33,603 nucleotides of DNA from Bacillota bacterium (GTDB taxonomy: Bacteria; Bacillota; Clostridia; Lachnospirales; Lachnospiraceae): contig JAEZJW010000214.1 in the NCBI GenBank assembly GCA_023415595.1, positions 1 through 33,603 of the forward strand, in the 5' to 3' direction. Shown here one piece after another: positions 26,042 to 33,603 of the stretch; positions within the stretch are counted from its first letter, which is position 1; the number at the start of each line of letters is the position of its first letter. The position numbers and the translations under genes were made by a program. The notes beneath the pieces were generated by a model, which saw only the letters and a program-made list of their open reading frames with translations, had not been told where the DNA came from and made no database searches.

Positions 26042-26620
26042 ATGATAGCTAGTTTTGTTATAAGCGGTATAATTTATGTGGTATTTGTGGGAATTTCACT
26101 ATCTATTCCAAATAGAGTGGGTAATTTATTTACAGTTTTGGGGGTTATCTGGGCAGGTATAATGTCGTTATATAGCCTAGGGAATATTACATCCGAGATC
26201 TGGGTTGCGCCAACAATAGCTGGAATAATTCATCTTACAGTGTGCTTGCTATTTTGCTATATGATTAGAACTGTCATAAAAACTAAGAAGGTCTATAAGC
26301 ATCAAAATGGCTATAATATTGTGAAAGAACAAATTCATCCAGTATTGCAGACTAACCAAGTGGCTCATAATACTGATAGATCTGTAGAGGATGCAACCTC
26401 GAAAGTGGTTTGTGAAGAGAAGATGAAATATGAAATTAATGATTTACACATATCGATAGGAACGGCAAATATTCACTTTATTGATAAAAATAAAATCTAT
26501 ATTCGTATTCAAAATTGTGATGGGAGAGTTTATGTGTTTAAGACTTCAGGTAATTTAATTGCATCAATTAAAGCCGCTGGCAGGCCGGAAATGGAATATG
26601 GGAGATCTGAACATGTCTAA
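26042..26620 (+). CDS. Small three-helix membrane protein, first gene of a three-gene operon
   Basis: A 192-residue protein with hydrophobic helices at about 2-22, 26-47 and 53-79, then a soluble region of about 110 residues whose C-terminal part is beta-rich (YEINDLHISIGTANIHFIDKNKIYIRIQNCDGRVYVFKTSG). The start ATG has AAAGGAG seven bases upstream. It overlaps the next gene by eight bases. The family is not recognised. The arrangement of a small membrane protein leading a coupled operon with a nuclease-like protein recalls membrane sensor or effector components of phage-defence operons, but that is inference from context. Confidence 0.75.
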   Translation: MIASFVISGIIYVVFVGISLSIPNRVGNLFTVLGVIWAGIMSLYSLGNITSEIWVAPTIAGIIHLTVCLLFCYMIRTVIKTKKVYKHQNGYNIVKEQIHPVLQTNQVAHNTDRSVEDATSKVVCEEKMKYEINDLHISIGTANIHFIDKNKIYIRIQNCDGRVYVFKTSGNLIASIKAAGRPEMEYGRSEHV

Positions 26621-27473
26621 GATGGGAAAAAGAATTAGCCAGATTAAAACTGAAAGTAACAAATACTATTTTGATTATAAAGCGAATGTGAGAGAAGTTA
26701 TACAATTTTATAATGATATAAGAGATATGTATAATGCTCAGATGGCGCTTATCAATTCGGAAAGATTGTCGTTAAGGGAAGAAATACATAAGTTATATAC
26801 TTTTTTAGTATCGCTCGGAGGGGCAGTATCTGATCGAAAACCAACAGTGTTTGATTATAGAACTGAATCCTTTGCACCCAATACTGATTATACTGAAGTG
26901 CAACCAATAGAAATACCAGATTTTAGAGAAGAACGTTTTTTCTCTGTTTCTATACTAAACTTGGCTTTAAACCATTTTAAGAATAAGAAAACTCTTGCTG
27001 ATTTTGAAAGAAAAGTACAAGAAAAAAAAGAACAATACGACAAAGATATAGATGAGCGTTACACGCAAACAAAACACTTAAAGGATGCTGTTGAAATTGC
27101 AAATATTTATCGAAATATAATTGTTATGGTTCGGGACACCGTTAAACTAAAGATAATTCCTGAATTTGATTTGATTCAAGCCTTCTTATTTGCTGATGCA
27201 ATAAGAGAAAGAATGATTGAGGGTGGTGACCTAGAACATATTGAACCCTGTAATATAGCAGAATACAAAGGGACTAGGCAAGATATGCATTATCAATTTG
27301 TTAAAAATGTTAATGATTTTTATGATGTAATTACATGTTTCTTTATGAATACAGTATTAACAGACATTTTGAAGGATCGAATAATTTCACAGCAAGAAAA
27401 ACAGGAATTCCAAAATAATATAGATAACATTAAAAAATATATTGAAGTATTAGAGAGTAAGAAGGTGATTTGA
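26613..27473 (+). CDS. Helical/coiled-coil protein, second gene of the operon
   Basis: The ATG at 26613 (MSKMGKRISQ) is chosen over the more upstream in-frame TTG at 26559 because GGGAG lies just before it and the overlap with gene 1 is then only eight bases; this gives 286 residues. The protein is strongly helical and charged. Coiled-coil-like stretches lie near residues 30-65 (VIQFYNDIRDMYNAQMALINSERLSLREEI) and 125-160 (LADFERKVQEKKEQYDKDIDERYTQTKHLKDAV), with another at the C-terminus (QEKQEFQNNIDNIKKYIEVLESK). There is no signal peptide or membrane helix, and no known domain is recognised. One base separates its stop from the third gene. It probably bridges or regulates its partners. Confidence 0.75.
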   Translation: MSKMGKRISQIKTESNKYYFDYKANVREVIQFYNDIRDMYNAQMALINSERLSLREEIHKLYTFLVSLGGAVSDRKPTVFDYRTESFAPNTDYTEVQPIEIPDFREERFFSVSILNLALNHFKNKKTLADFERKVQEKKEQYDKDIDERYTQTKHLKDAVEIANIYRNIIVMVRDTVKLKIIPEFDLIQAFLFADAIRERMIEGGDLEHIEPCNIAEYKGTRQDMHYQFVKNVNDFYDVITCFFMNTVLTDILKDRIISQQEKQEFQNNIDNIKKYIEVLESKKVI

Positions 27474-27474
27474 T

Positions 27475-29349
27475 ATGAGAGATACTTTCGAATTGAAAGA
27501 GGCTATTAAGATAAGAACTGCGATGGAAAAGTATCAGGATACTGTATACTTAAACTTAATCCGTCAATTAAATAATAACTGCCAAGCCATATTATGTGAA
27601 GATTTAGGCTCAGAGTTTGTTAGAAATTGTGGAAGAGATATTGCTGGAGAGATTGTCAGAAACTGCTTTGATACATCGAGTTATAACTTAACTGTTAATC
27701 AGCTTGCGAAAAGAATTTTGGAATTCTCTTATGAAAGTGAATACGATCCACTGGCCGATAATGGTGGAATAGAAGGAATTAGTAAAACGGTACTTAATTA
27801 TAATGAATTCAATTCCAAAGAGTTGGAGAAGATTGCAAGCATAATGGATGCAAGTCAAGAACAATTGTTTACCGAACATCGTGCTACCGATAAACATGCC
27901 TCAAAAGGGTTAAGAGAATATAGAAAGAGCAAGGTTGATGAGAATGGAGATATTTATGATGAATTGAATGGTCAAAAAGGAGCTAAAAAAACGATTATAA
28001 GAAACGGAAAAGAAGAAACAAAAAGTGAACTACAAGCAGATCATTGTCAGGCAAGGGAAACTGCTAAATATAATACAAAATATTTAAAGAAAGAAGGAGG
28101 GGAAGAATTAAAATTATTTTGGAATTCTGCAGACAATATGCAAATAATATATGAATCTGCTAATGCATCCAAAGGAGATATACGTGTATGTAAAGTTAAT
28201 GGTAAAATAAAATATATGAATGCAAGAAGTAGTGAGTATGATTCGAATGCGGATATAACACATAAGGCTACACCAGAGCAACTTGCGGATGCGATAGTAA
28301 AACAATGGGAAAGCATTGATGAAATTAGAAATAAAAAATTTGATTCTAAGATTCAAAAACTTAAAGATAAAGGATATCTTGATGAGAGTGGAAAGGTGCC
28401 CAAATCAGTACAAAAGGAATTGATTAACAACATAAGGTACTCACAGAATATTGAAAGTAAGATTATTTTAAAAGTAACTGATTATACTCAAGTATCAAAA
28501 GATGCTGTAGACAATACAAAAGGCGCAATCGGAAAAGTTATTGCTGGTCAAGTGCTTTACTATGCTGCACCTCCGCTGATTTATGAATTGCGCACTATCT
28601 TAAAGGAAAAGACAATAAAACTAGAAACTGCTCTGGAGAAGTTAGGAGCTGCAGCGAAAAGGATATGCGAATATGTATTATTAAAAATAAAACCATTATT
28701 TATGAATATTGCATTTAGCAGTCTGAAGAAATTCATTAAATCGTTTATGGATATATTAATTAATATCGTCAAGGCAACTGTAAAAAAGATTCTGAAAATG
28801 GCAAAAAATCTGGTTTTAGCTACAGTTGATGCCGTAAGAATTATCTCTAATAGAAACTCATCTTCATCAGAGAAAGCCAATGCAGTCTTCAATCTTTATG
28901 GAGTTACAATAACAAGTTGTGTAATAGAGGTATTATTTGAGCTGGCTGCCGATGCACTACATATTCCAAATCCGTTTGATGATATTATATTTGGACCACT
29001 TCAAATTCTAGTGACAGTTATCTGTATAAACTTGACATTGGTCATATTAAAGAAACTAGACTTATTTGATTTACAATATGGATTTAAGATGTCGCAGATT
29101 AGACAATTATTTAAAGAAACAAGAGAAGCTTATGAAACTGAGTATGAACTTTCTACTTCATATGCAGATGCAGAAATTGCAAAGATAATAGAAGGTGCAA
29201 AACAAGAGAGTTTAATGATTTTTAAGAATCTTGAGGAGTATAATCTAAAAAAACAATCGGTACGTGATGAGTTAGAAAAGATCAATAGCATTCTCTCAAT
29301 GAAGATTGATTTTGAAGATGAATGGTTGAAGTTCTTAGGAATAACATAA
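27475..29349 (+). CDS. HNH-signature nuclease fused to hydrophobic C-terminal region, third gene of the operon
   Basis: A 624-residue protein; the start follows AAGAAGGTGAT, one base after the upstream stop. An HNH-type signature is visible: D189-H190 in LQADHCQAR, then N221-MQIIYESAN230-ASK233-G. The N-x8-N-x2-K-G spacing matches the canonical HNH finger, without the zinc cysteines. Residues 1-180 are mainly helical. The region after about 350 has several hydrophobic or amphipathic helices (GQVLYYAAPPLIYEL, IVKATVKKILKMAKNL, GPLQILVTVICINLTLVIL near 505), suggesting membrane association. The C-terminus (540-624) is a charged coiled-coil. Expected activity is DNA or RNA cleavage, perhaps controlled by the membrane partners. 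No family is recognised. A defence or toxin role is inferred. Confidence 0.75.
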   Translation: MRDTFELKEAIKIRTAMEKYQDTVYLNLIRQLNNNCQAILCEDLGSEFVRNCGRDIAGEIVRNCFDTSSYNLTVNQLAKRILEFSYESEYDPLADNGGIEGISKTVLNYNEFNSKELEKIASIMDASQEQLFTEHRATDKHASKGLREYRKSKVDENGDIYDELNGQKGAKKTIIRNGKEETKSELQADHCQARETAKYNTKYLKKEGGEELKLFWNSADNMQIIYESANASKGDIRVCKVNGKIKYMNARSSEYDSNADITHKATPEQLADAIVKQWESIDEIRNKKFDSKIQKLKDKGYLDESGKVPKSVQKELINNIRYSQNIESKIILKVTDYTQVSKDAVDNTKGAIGKVIAGQVLYYAAPPLIYELRTILKEKTIKLETALEKLGAAAKRICEYVLLKIKPLFMNIAFSSLKKFIKSFMDILINIVKATVKKILKMAKNLVLATVDAVRIISNRNSSSSEKANAVFNLYGVTITSCVIEVLFELAADALHIPNPFDDIIFGPLQILVTVICINLTLVILKKLDLFDLQYGFKMSQIRQLFKETREAYETEYELSTSYADAEIAKIIEGAKQESLMIFKNLEEYNLKKQSVRDELEKINSILSMKIDFEDEWLKFLGIT

Positions 29350-29903
29350 TGTATAAGTGGTATAAAGGTAATATTTTAAGTAAAGTATATCTTATTCAAT
29401 GATTTTATATTTTATAGCGTAGTAACAAAACGTGGTCGTTACCCACACTGGCCTCTGGAATAAATATGTGTATTCGGCAATAATTATAATGCCGATTAAA
29501 TGTTTGTTACCGGCGCAAAGGTTAAGATTAAACTGAAGCATATGCAAGTCCAGGAAGATGGCACCAAAAAGAATCTGTCACTTTTCAGTCCCGTGAGTTT
29601 CTAGAGCTTGTTATAAGATGGTGATAGAAATGATAATTTTATGGTAAGTTGATATGTAGTCAGAGATATATCAATAATGATGTGCAAGAGAGACGGGCAG
29701 ATGGATTTATATACATCTGCTCTTTTATGTTATTTGTCTTGAGATTACCCGAAAAAGAAACTACTTTGAATCTATGTAAATCACGAATTCTGATAAACAA
29801 ATAGTTTTACATATTGGTATATCGATGAACGAGGTGGCTGGTATGACAATATGTTAACAGAATTTATATTGAAAAGATTATTGTAGCACGTTGTGAGCTT
29901 GTA
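29350..29903. other. Gene-free stretch after the HNH operon
   Basis: No intact gene is seen. A short open frame (about 29508-29609: VTGAKVKIKLKHMQVQEDGTKKNLSLFSPVSF) may be a coding fragment of unknown origin. A terminator (29695-29727) lies within this stretch. Confidence 0.4.
29695..29727 (+). terminator. Rho-independent terminator downstream of the HNH operon
   Basis: GGGCAGATG (29695-29703) pairs with CATCTGCTC (29714-29722, one G-T pair) across a 10-base loop and runs into TTTTA. It is about 345 bases past the 624-codon gene, the first good + strand terminator after it. Confidence 0.75.
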
Positions 29904-30156
29904 ATGATCAAGTTGCCTTTTCAAATTATTCATAATGATATTACGAAAATGCAAACCGATTACTAATGTAAATACGGCTAAAGGGTCGTGCCCTGTTGGA
30001 CAAGCAGTAATTGCAAAAGGCTATAACCTTGCTACTAAATATATTATTCATGTAGTTGGACCGGTATGGAATGATGGAAGCCATGGAGAAGATAAACAAT
30101 TGCTAGATGCGTATAAATCTTCTTTGGTAAGTGTAATAATTACGATAAAACACTAG
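29904..30156 (+). pseudogene. Macro-domain (ADP-ribose-binding) remnant with internal deletion
   Basis: An ATG at 29904 opens MIKLPFQIIHNDITKMQTD and stops; in another frame (about 29956-30156) follow VNTAKGSCPVGQAVIAKGYNLATKYIIHVVGPVWNDGSHGEDKQLLDAYKSSL. Together these match the start (IIRGDITKMKTDAIVNAANT) and middle (CPVGQAVITKGYNLPAKYIIHTVGPVW) of macro-domain ADP-ribose hydrolases. The glycine-rich loop segment normally between them (about 50 residues, GGGGVDGAIH and following) and the C-terminal third are missing, so it cannot be functional. Confidence 0.78.
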
Positions 30157-30329
30157 TTTACATAAAAGATTTCGCGAAAATAGTAATTTAGCGAATATTA
30201 AAGTGATTACAAAACTTTACTCAGATCACGCAATTTTAACTGCTGAGATGAAACCGATGAAAAAAGAGTTAGAGATGAAAATAGAGGAGTTCCAGCCAGT
30301 ATACAGCTTGAGCTATTTTTCGTTTATCA

Positions 30330-30364
30330 GTAACTAATTATTGGGAATTTTGTAACTAATTATT
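30330..30364 (+). repeat. 13-bp direct repeat
   Basis: GTAACTAATTATT is found at 30330-30342 and 30352-30364, period 22, straddling the end of a coding remnant. Confidence 0.8.
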
Positions 30365-30558
30365 ACTCTTGAATAATAATATATTAGGAGGGAGCATTTG
30401 GATATGTTTGCTGTGCGGAGGTATGGAGAAAATAGCTAATGTAATGAAAAAATAGTTTTATTCAATTCTTCATTATGCTAATGGTACCTGTTATATCATT
30501 ACTAAATTATTTTGCTGTATTACAATTTCGTGCATCTTGATAATATGGAAGAATATTA

Positions 30559-30594
30559 TTGAAAATATGACACGGTTATTTTATTACAATAACC
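30559..30594 (+). promoter_or_regulatory. Candidate promoter with a palindrome over the -10, upstream of the PPTase gene
   Basis: TTGAAA (30559-30564) is followed after 17 bases by TATTAC (30582-30587). GGTTATT (30574-30580) and AATAACC (30588-30594) form a perfect 7-bp dyad centred on that -10, where a bound repressor would block polymerase. The gene starts 35 bases beyond. Confidence 0.45.
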
Positions 30595-30628
30595 ATATGA
30601 TTATAAACAAAATACAGAGGGAGTTAAG

Positions 30629-31330
30629 ATGGTACTACAATATGCAATTAAGATTTCTGAAGATTATGAACCAGAGGAATTAGATTTCTTACTAGGAATA
30701 ATATCAGATGAAAGGAAAAAAAGAATCAACAGTTTTATATTTCGAGATGATAAATTACGTAGTCTGTTCACTGAGGTATTGTTAAGATATTCATTGCAGG
30801 CACACTATGGTTTAAAGAATAAAGATATTGTATTTAGTTATAATGAGTATGGAAAACCTTTTTTAGAAAATGCCAATCATATTTACTTTAATGCTTCGCA
30901 CTCTAGTGACTGGGTGATATGCGGAATCGGTAATGTACCTATCGGCATAGATATAGAAGTGATAAATAAAAGAAATATGGATTTGGCCAAACGGTTTTAT
31001 ACCGAGGAGGAATATGATTTTATTCTAAAACAGCCTTCAGAAGCGCAAGCATGTTCCTTTTGTGAACTGTGGGTTTTAAAAGAAAGTTATGTGAAAGCGA
31101 TTGGAAAAGGAATGAACATACCACTTGATTCATTCCGATTTGATCAGACTGATAATATGATTAAATTCTATATCAATAATCAATTGAGTAATTCTTATGT
31201 ATTTATGAAGGGACAATTGGATGAGAAGCATTGTACAGCCATATGTATTCCTAATTTCAGTAATAATTCTATTATAAAAGAAATTGTGGTATTGGATAGA
31301 GACTTGTTAATTAAGAGTTTTCGTAAATAG
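30629..31330 (+). CDS. 4'-phosphopantetheinyl transferase, Sfp type
   Basis: A 233-residue enzyme of normal length that would move phosphopantetheine from CoA to a serine of carrier-protein domains. Key motifs are intact: FNASHS (88-93), the Mg-binding GIDIEV with D108 and E110, and FCELWVLKESYVKAIGKG with W148, K151, E152 and K156. The ATG follows AGAGGGAG. No polyketide or peptide synthetase or carrier-protein gene is in the window, so it is an orphan; it could serve fatty-acid carrier protein or a distant cluster. Its AT-rich base use matches the island. It is one of the few intact genes near the second IS, with a possible own promoter at 30559. Confidence 0.9.
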   Translation: MVLQYAIKISEDYEPEELDFLLGIISDERKKRINSFIFRDDKLRSLFTEVLLRYSLQAHYGLKNKDIVFSYNEYGKPFLENANHIYFNASHSSDWVICGIGNVPIGIDIEVINKRNMDLAKRFYTEEEYDFILKQPSEAQACSFCELWVLKESYVKAIGKGMNIPLDSFRFDQTDNMIKFYINNQLSNSYVFMKGQLDEKHCTAICIPNFSNNSIIKEIVVLDRDLLIKSFRK

Positions 31331-31820
31331 GATGGGTAAATATCAGCAAGCGAAAATGATATGTAATTTTGTGAGTCTCAATTTTGTGTCCGTAGTTGCT
31401 GTTACTGATAGGCCAATTGTAACTGAACCAGTAATGCCTTATCGAAGTTATCCAGTTGTCTTCGGTATAGTTCATTATTTGCTCCGTCTTTAGACTTGCG
31501 TACAACTTTCAGCATTTGTTAAGTTTCATTCTTTATTATGGCAGAATTAAGCTTTGTTCAGAAAAATTCATTCTCCTAACCTTCATACATAGTCAAAATA
31601 TTCATTTGAGGTTTTGGAACGTTTTTATGGCCTTTTTCCCGCATCTTAAGTCATACTCCCTCCATTTCTTCAAAAAGCAGTTTCATCTCCTTTGTTTCAC
31701 TTCCTCCAGTTGCATCCAATTCCTTCACGCTTGCGGTTTCTTCTTCTGAAATACGTTCTCCGAGCGTCTGAACCAGGAGCCAAGCTCCACCGTGGACTAA
31801 TACTCTGGCCTCTGGTGCTG
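31331..31820. other. Gene-poor stretch with coding remnants up to the IS
   Basis: No intact gene is seen in 490 bases. On the - strand a frame open from the IS junction at 31820 to a stop at 31651-31653 encodes about 56 residues (including LVQTLGERISEEETASVKELD), apparently the end of a gene cut by the IS. Another - strand frame at 31389-31505 (KSKDGANNELYRRQLDNFDKALLVQLQLAYQ) also looks like a coding fragment. Neither family is recognised. Confidence 0.45.
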
Positions 31821-33170
31821 GATACTGTCAAGGATTTTTCGCAAATTCAAAATTAGCCGTTTGGTTGCCGGTAGTTAACCGGCTATGTAAGCTGCTTCAT
31901 CAGCAGATTGCATTTGATCCAGATGCTTCATGTTCATGTAGAGCTTTGCTCCCCATTGTGTTCCGGCTACATGATGAAGCCGGGCACATACCAGCATCAA
32001 GGCTGACTGCCCATCAGGAAATGTGCCGACTACTTTAGTACGCCGCTTTATTTCACCGTTCAAACGCTCAATGGCGTTATTGGTACGGATCTTAGTCCAA
32101 TGCTCAGGGAAGTTCATATATGTTAAGGGCTCTTCAATACCGTCCTCCAGCTTTTTAGCGGCCTCTTTGAGCTTCATGCTCCTCAGTTCTTCGGCTACCT
32201 GTTTTGTTTTATTCCTAGCTGCCTCCTTGCTCTCTTGGGCATGGATAGCTTTGAGCATTTTAGCTACAAACTTCATGCGAGTACGAGGAACAACAGAGAA
32301 GATGTTTCGATAGAAATGTACGGTACACCGTTGGTATTTCGCATCAGGGAAAACTTCCGGTATAGATTCCAGCATTCCAAGATTCTTATCTCCGATGATC
32401 AGGCGAACTCCTTTTAAACCACGGCTTTTCAGCATGATCAAGAAGTTTTTCCAGCTTTCCATATCCTCTTTCATGCCTTCAGCTGCACCAATGATTTCAC
32501 CGTATCCATACTCATTAACACCGATGGCTATAAGGATAGAGACATTTTCAAACTCACCGCCCCAACAGTGCTTCAGGAAAACTCCGTCAACAAAAACATA
32601 GGGATAAGAACCACCGGTAAGTGGACGGTTCCGCCATTCCTCGATATGTTCATAAGCCTTTTTATTAAGGTTGCTGATGGTACCGGGTGAGACCTTGGTT
32701 CCCCAGAGAGCTTCGGTGATATCCTCAACACGACGTACAGAAACTCTTGCAAGGTACATTTCAATAAGAGCCTCTTTAACAGAACACTCACGCCTACGGT
32801 AACGCTCGATGATTGCAGTTTCAAACGGAATCCCTTTTAACTTGGGGACATTCAGTTTTACATCTCCGGCAGTTGTCGTGAGATTCCTGGTGTAATGACC
32901 AGAGCGATAGCCCTGACGTTCGCCGGAACGCTCGTATTTCTCTGCATTAACCAGCTCATCAGCCTCCTTATCCAGAAGAGCATTAAGTGTTTCCTCGACG
33001 CTAGAACGTACTAAATCCTTTAATTCTGTTTTGATTATTTCCTCGTTTAATTGTATAATGTTATTAGACATGTTTCATAGCTTCCTTTGGAAGATTTTGT
33101 GTGGTAACTTTATTTTACCAAACGGCTATGGAACATGTCCATTTTTATATTAAATTTAATTTGCGAAATC
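31821..33170 (-). mobile_element. IS256-family insertion sequence, right tip apparently altered
   Basis: The left end starts GATACTGTCAAGG at 31821 and continues GATTTTTCGCAAATT (31833-31847). At the other side AATTTGCGAAATC (33158-33170) mirrors the inner part of that repeat, but the outer bases expected (CTTGACAGTATC) are replaced by AATTATACG. The transposase gene fills the element on the - strand. It is in the same orientation as the truncated copy at 21547-21773. Confidence 0.8.
31875..33071 (-). CDS. IS256-family (mutator-type) transposase
   Basis: A 398-residue DDE transposase, full length for the family. Catalytic residues are D162 in YVFVDGVFLK, D228 in LIIGDKNLG and E335 in NNAIERLNGEIKRRTKVVGTFP; the family C-x2-H signature is present as C249/H252 in CTVHFYRNIFSVVP. 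The N-terminal part (RQGYRSGHYTRNLTTTAGDVKLNVPKLKG) is the DNA-binding region. It catalyses cut-out and integration through a circular intermediate, as known for IS256. The gene looks intact, so the element may still act in trans on ends such as the one at 21569. The start ATG at 33071 has a GGAAG-like site upstream. Confidence 0.95.
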   Translation of the reverse strand: MSNNIIQLNEEIIKTELKDLVRSSVEETLNALLDKEADELVNAEKYERSGERQGYRSGHYTRNLTTTAGDVKLNVPKLKGIPFETAIIERYRRRECSVKEALIEMYLARVSVRRVEDITEALWGTKVSPGTISNLNKKAYEHIEEWRNRPLTGGSYPYVFVDGVFLKHCWGGEFENVSILIAIGVNEYGYGEIIGAAEGMKEDMESWKNFLIMLKSRGLKGVRLIIGDKNLGMLESIPEVFPDAKYQRCTVHFYRNIFSVVPRTRMKFVAKMLKAIHAQESKEAARNKTKQVAEELRSMKLKEAAKKLEDGIEEPLTYMNFPEHWTKIRTNNAIERLNGEIKRRTKVVGTFPDGQSALMLVCARLHHVAGTQWGAKLYMNMKHLDQMQSADEAAYIAG

Positions 33171-33198
33171 AATTATACGTTAGGGGGTGCGTATAATT
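33171..33198. repeat. Perfect inverted repeat at the outer edge of the IS
   Basis: AATTATACG (33171-33179) and CGTATAATT (33190-33198) pair across a G-rich loop (TTAGGGGGTG). It begins exactly where the IS similarity stops, so it may belong to another element or to the original target. Confidence 0.6.
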
Positions 33199-33603
33199 TC
33201 TGATGTTGTTTGATGGGAATTATCCGCGACAACATTTCCAATAAATGGTCTTCGTCGTACAGACTTCATTCGTGTTTTTCTGTACAATTAACTTTCTAAG
33301 AAAAACTGTATGATTTGGGAAGTAGTGATTTTCTCTACTTCCTATTTTTATCGCGGCTGCCGGTCCGGAAAACTTACAGCAAGGTACAACTAACAGTACA
33401 CTTCGGTGAGATATCATTAATGCTAGCATTTTTAAGTGTTGCCTACATCCCAGACAGTCATAGGTGTCTTTTATTAAATCCTCAATTGTAAAATGAATAT
33501 CCATACCATGTACTCAACGGCAGTAACTTTTTCTAGTAAAAGACTATGGATTTTTGTTTTATAAAGGTTTGAAGTAAATATCTATAATAAGCAGGAAGTA
33601 AGA
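33199..33603. other. AT-rich stretch at the right edge, no convincing gene
   Basis: One - strand frame (33220-33504, 94 codons, MDIHFTIEDLIKDTYDCLGC) has no recognisable domain or good ribosome-binding site and crosses a terminator-like hairpin. It is not called as a gene. Otherwise only the hairpin at 33318-33350 is supported. Confidence 0.4.
33318..33350 (+). terminator. Rho-independent terminator-like hairpin
   Basis: GGAAGTAG (33318-33325) pairs with CTACTTCC (33335-33342) across a 9-base loop and is followed by TATTTTTA. No + strand gene precedes it in the window, so it may have belonged to sequence lost at the IS. Confidence 0.65.

Larger units (their letters stand above)
30157..30628. 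other. Mostly non-coding stretch before the PPTase gene
   Basis: A frame without a start codon runs from about 30163 to 30336 (LHKRFRENSNLANIKVITKLYSDHAILTAEMKPMKKELEM and onward), probably a coding remnant of unknown family. An AGGAGGG at 30389-30395 leads only to a ten-codon frame. The remainder is AT-rich; a direct repeat and a promoter candidate are listed separately. Confidence 0.4.

Noticed and set aside
26042..27473. Kiwa (KwaA/KwaB) defence pair
   Set aside because: Gene 1 is a small membrane protein of similar size, but the helix count and the soluble tail differ, and gene 2 shows no KwaB-like features that I recognise; the third HNH gene is not part of Kiwa.
31516..31749. 77-codon + strand frame
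   Set aside because: Low-complexity Phe/His/Leu-rich translation opposite a better - strand coding remnant; no start signal.
21547..33170. Functional composite transposon bounded by the two IS copies
   Set aside because: One copy is truncated within the transposase gene and the other seems to lack its outer right tip, so mobilisation as a unit is doubtful; only recombination between the direct repeats is supported.
33220..33504. 94-codon - strand frame at the right edge
   Set aside because: No good ribosome-binding site or recognisable family, and it crosses a terminator-like hairpin.

Overview
The window looks like the chromosome of a fibre-degrading Lachnospiraceae-type Firmicute (Herbinix, Lachnoclostridium, Anaerocolumna or a relative; the placement is inference). 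The grounds are strong AGGAGG ribosome-binding sites, moderate GC in the core genes, cytoplasmic xylan-degrading enzymes, and a transporter operon of the type with a large binding protein plus YIP1 and DUF5696 accessory proteins. No rRNA, tRNA or CRISPR array was seen.

Region 1 (1-18454) is one functional block, all on the + strand, for uptake and cytoplasmic breakdown of glucuronoxylan fragments. It begins inside a solute-binding protein gene and continues with a MalF/MalG-type permease pair, an NHL-propeller/TPR membrane protein, a YIP1-family membrane protein, a DUF5696 lipoprotein and a second permease pair, ending at a strong terminator (10124-10160). Then come a signal-less GH10 xylanase, a GH3 beta-xylosidase, a GH67 alpha-glucuronidase, mannonate dehydratase (uxuA) and a fructuronate reductase-like dehydrogenase (uxuB). 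A coherent reading is that aldouronates are imported, cut to xylose and (methyl)glucuronic acid, and the uronate is sent through the hexuronate pathway. No ATPase subunit is encoded here.

Region 2 (18455-20950) holds a palindromic MITE-like element between convergent genes and a thioredoxin-fold DUF255 (YyaL-type) gene on the - strand. That gene is broken by a short insertion just before its CHWC motif, and its N-terminal part has different base composition.

Region 3 (20951-33603) is an AT-rich, decayed accessory island. It carries the C-terminal stub of a large serine recombinase, a truncated IS256-family end, a shattered phage terminase large-subunit gene, a membrane protein with an in-frame TGA, a zinc-finger protein, an IS1182/DUF772-type transposase remnant, a macro-domain remnant, a Sfp-type phosphopantetheinyl transferase and an IS256-family element. 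The truncated IS and the larger IS copy lie in direct orientation and bracket about 10 kb.

The best candidate for an undescribed system is the intact three-gene operon at 26042-29349: a small three-helix membrane protein, a helical/coiled-coil protein and a 624-residue protein with an HNH nuclease signature followed by hydrophobic segments. Its genes overlap or abut in otherwise decaying mobile DNA. A defence or toxin role is inference.
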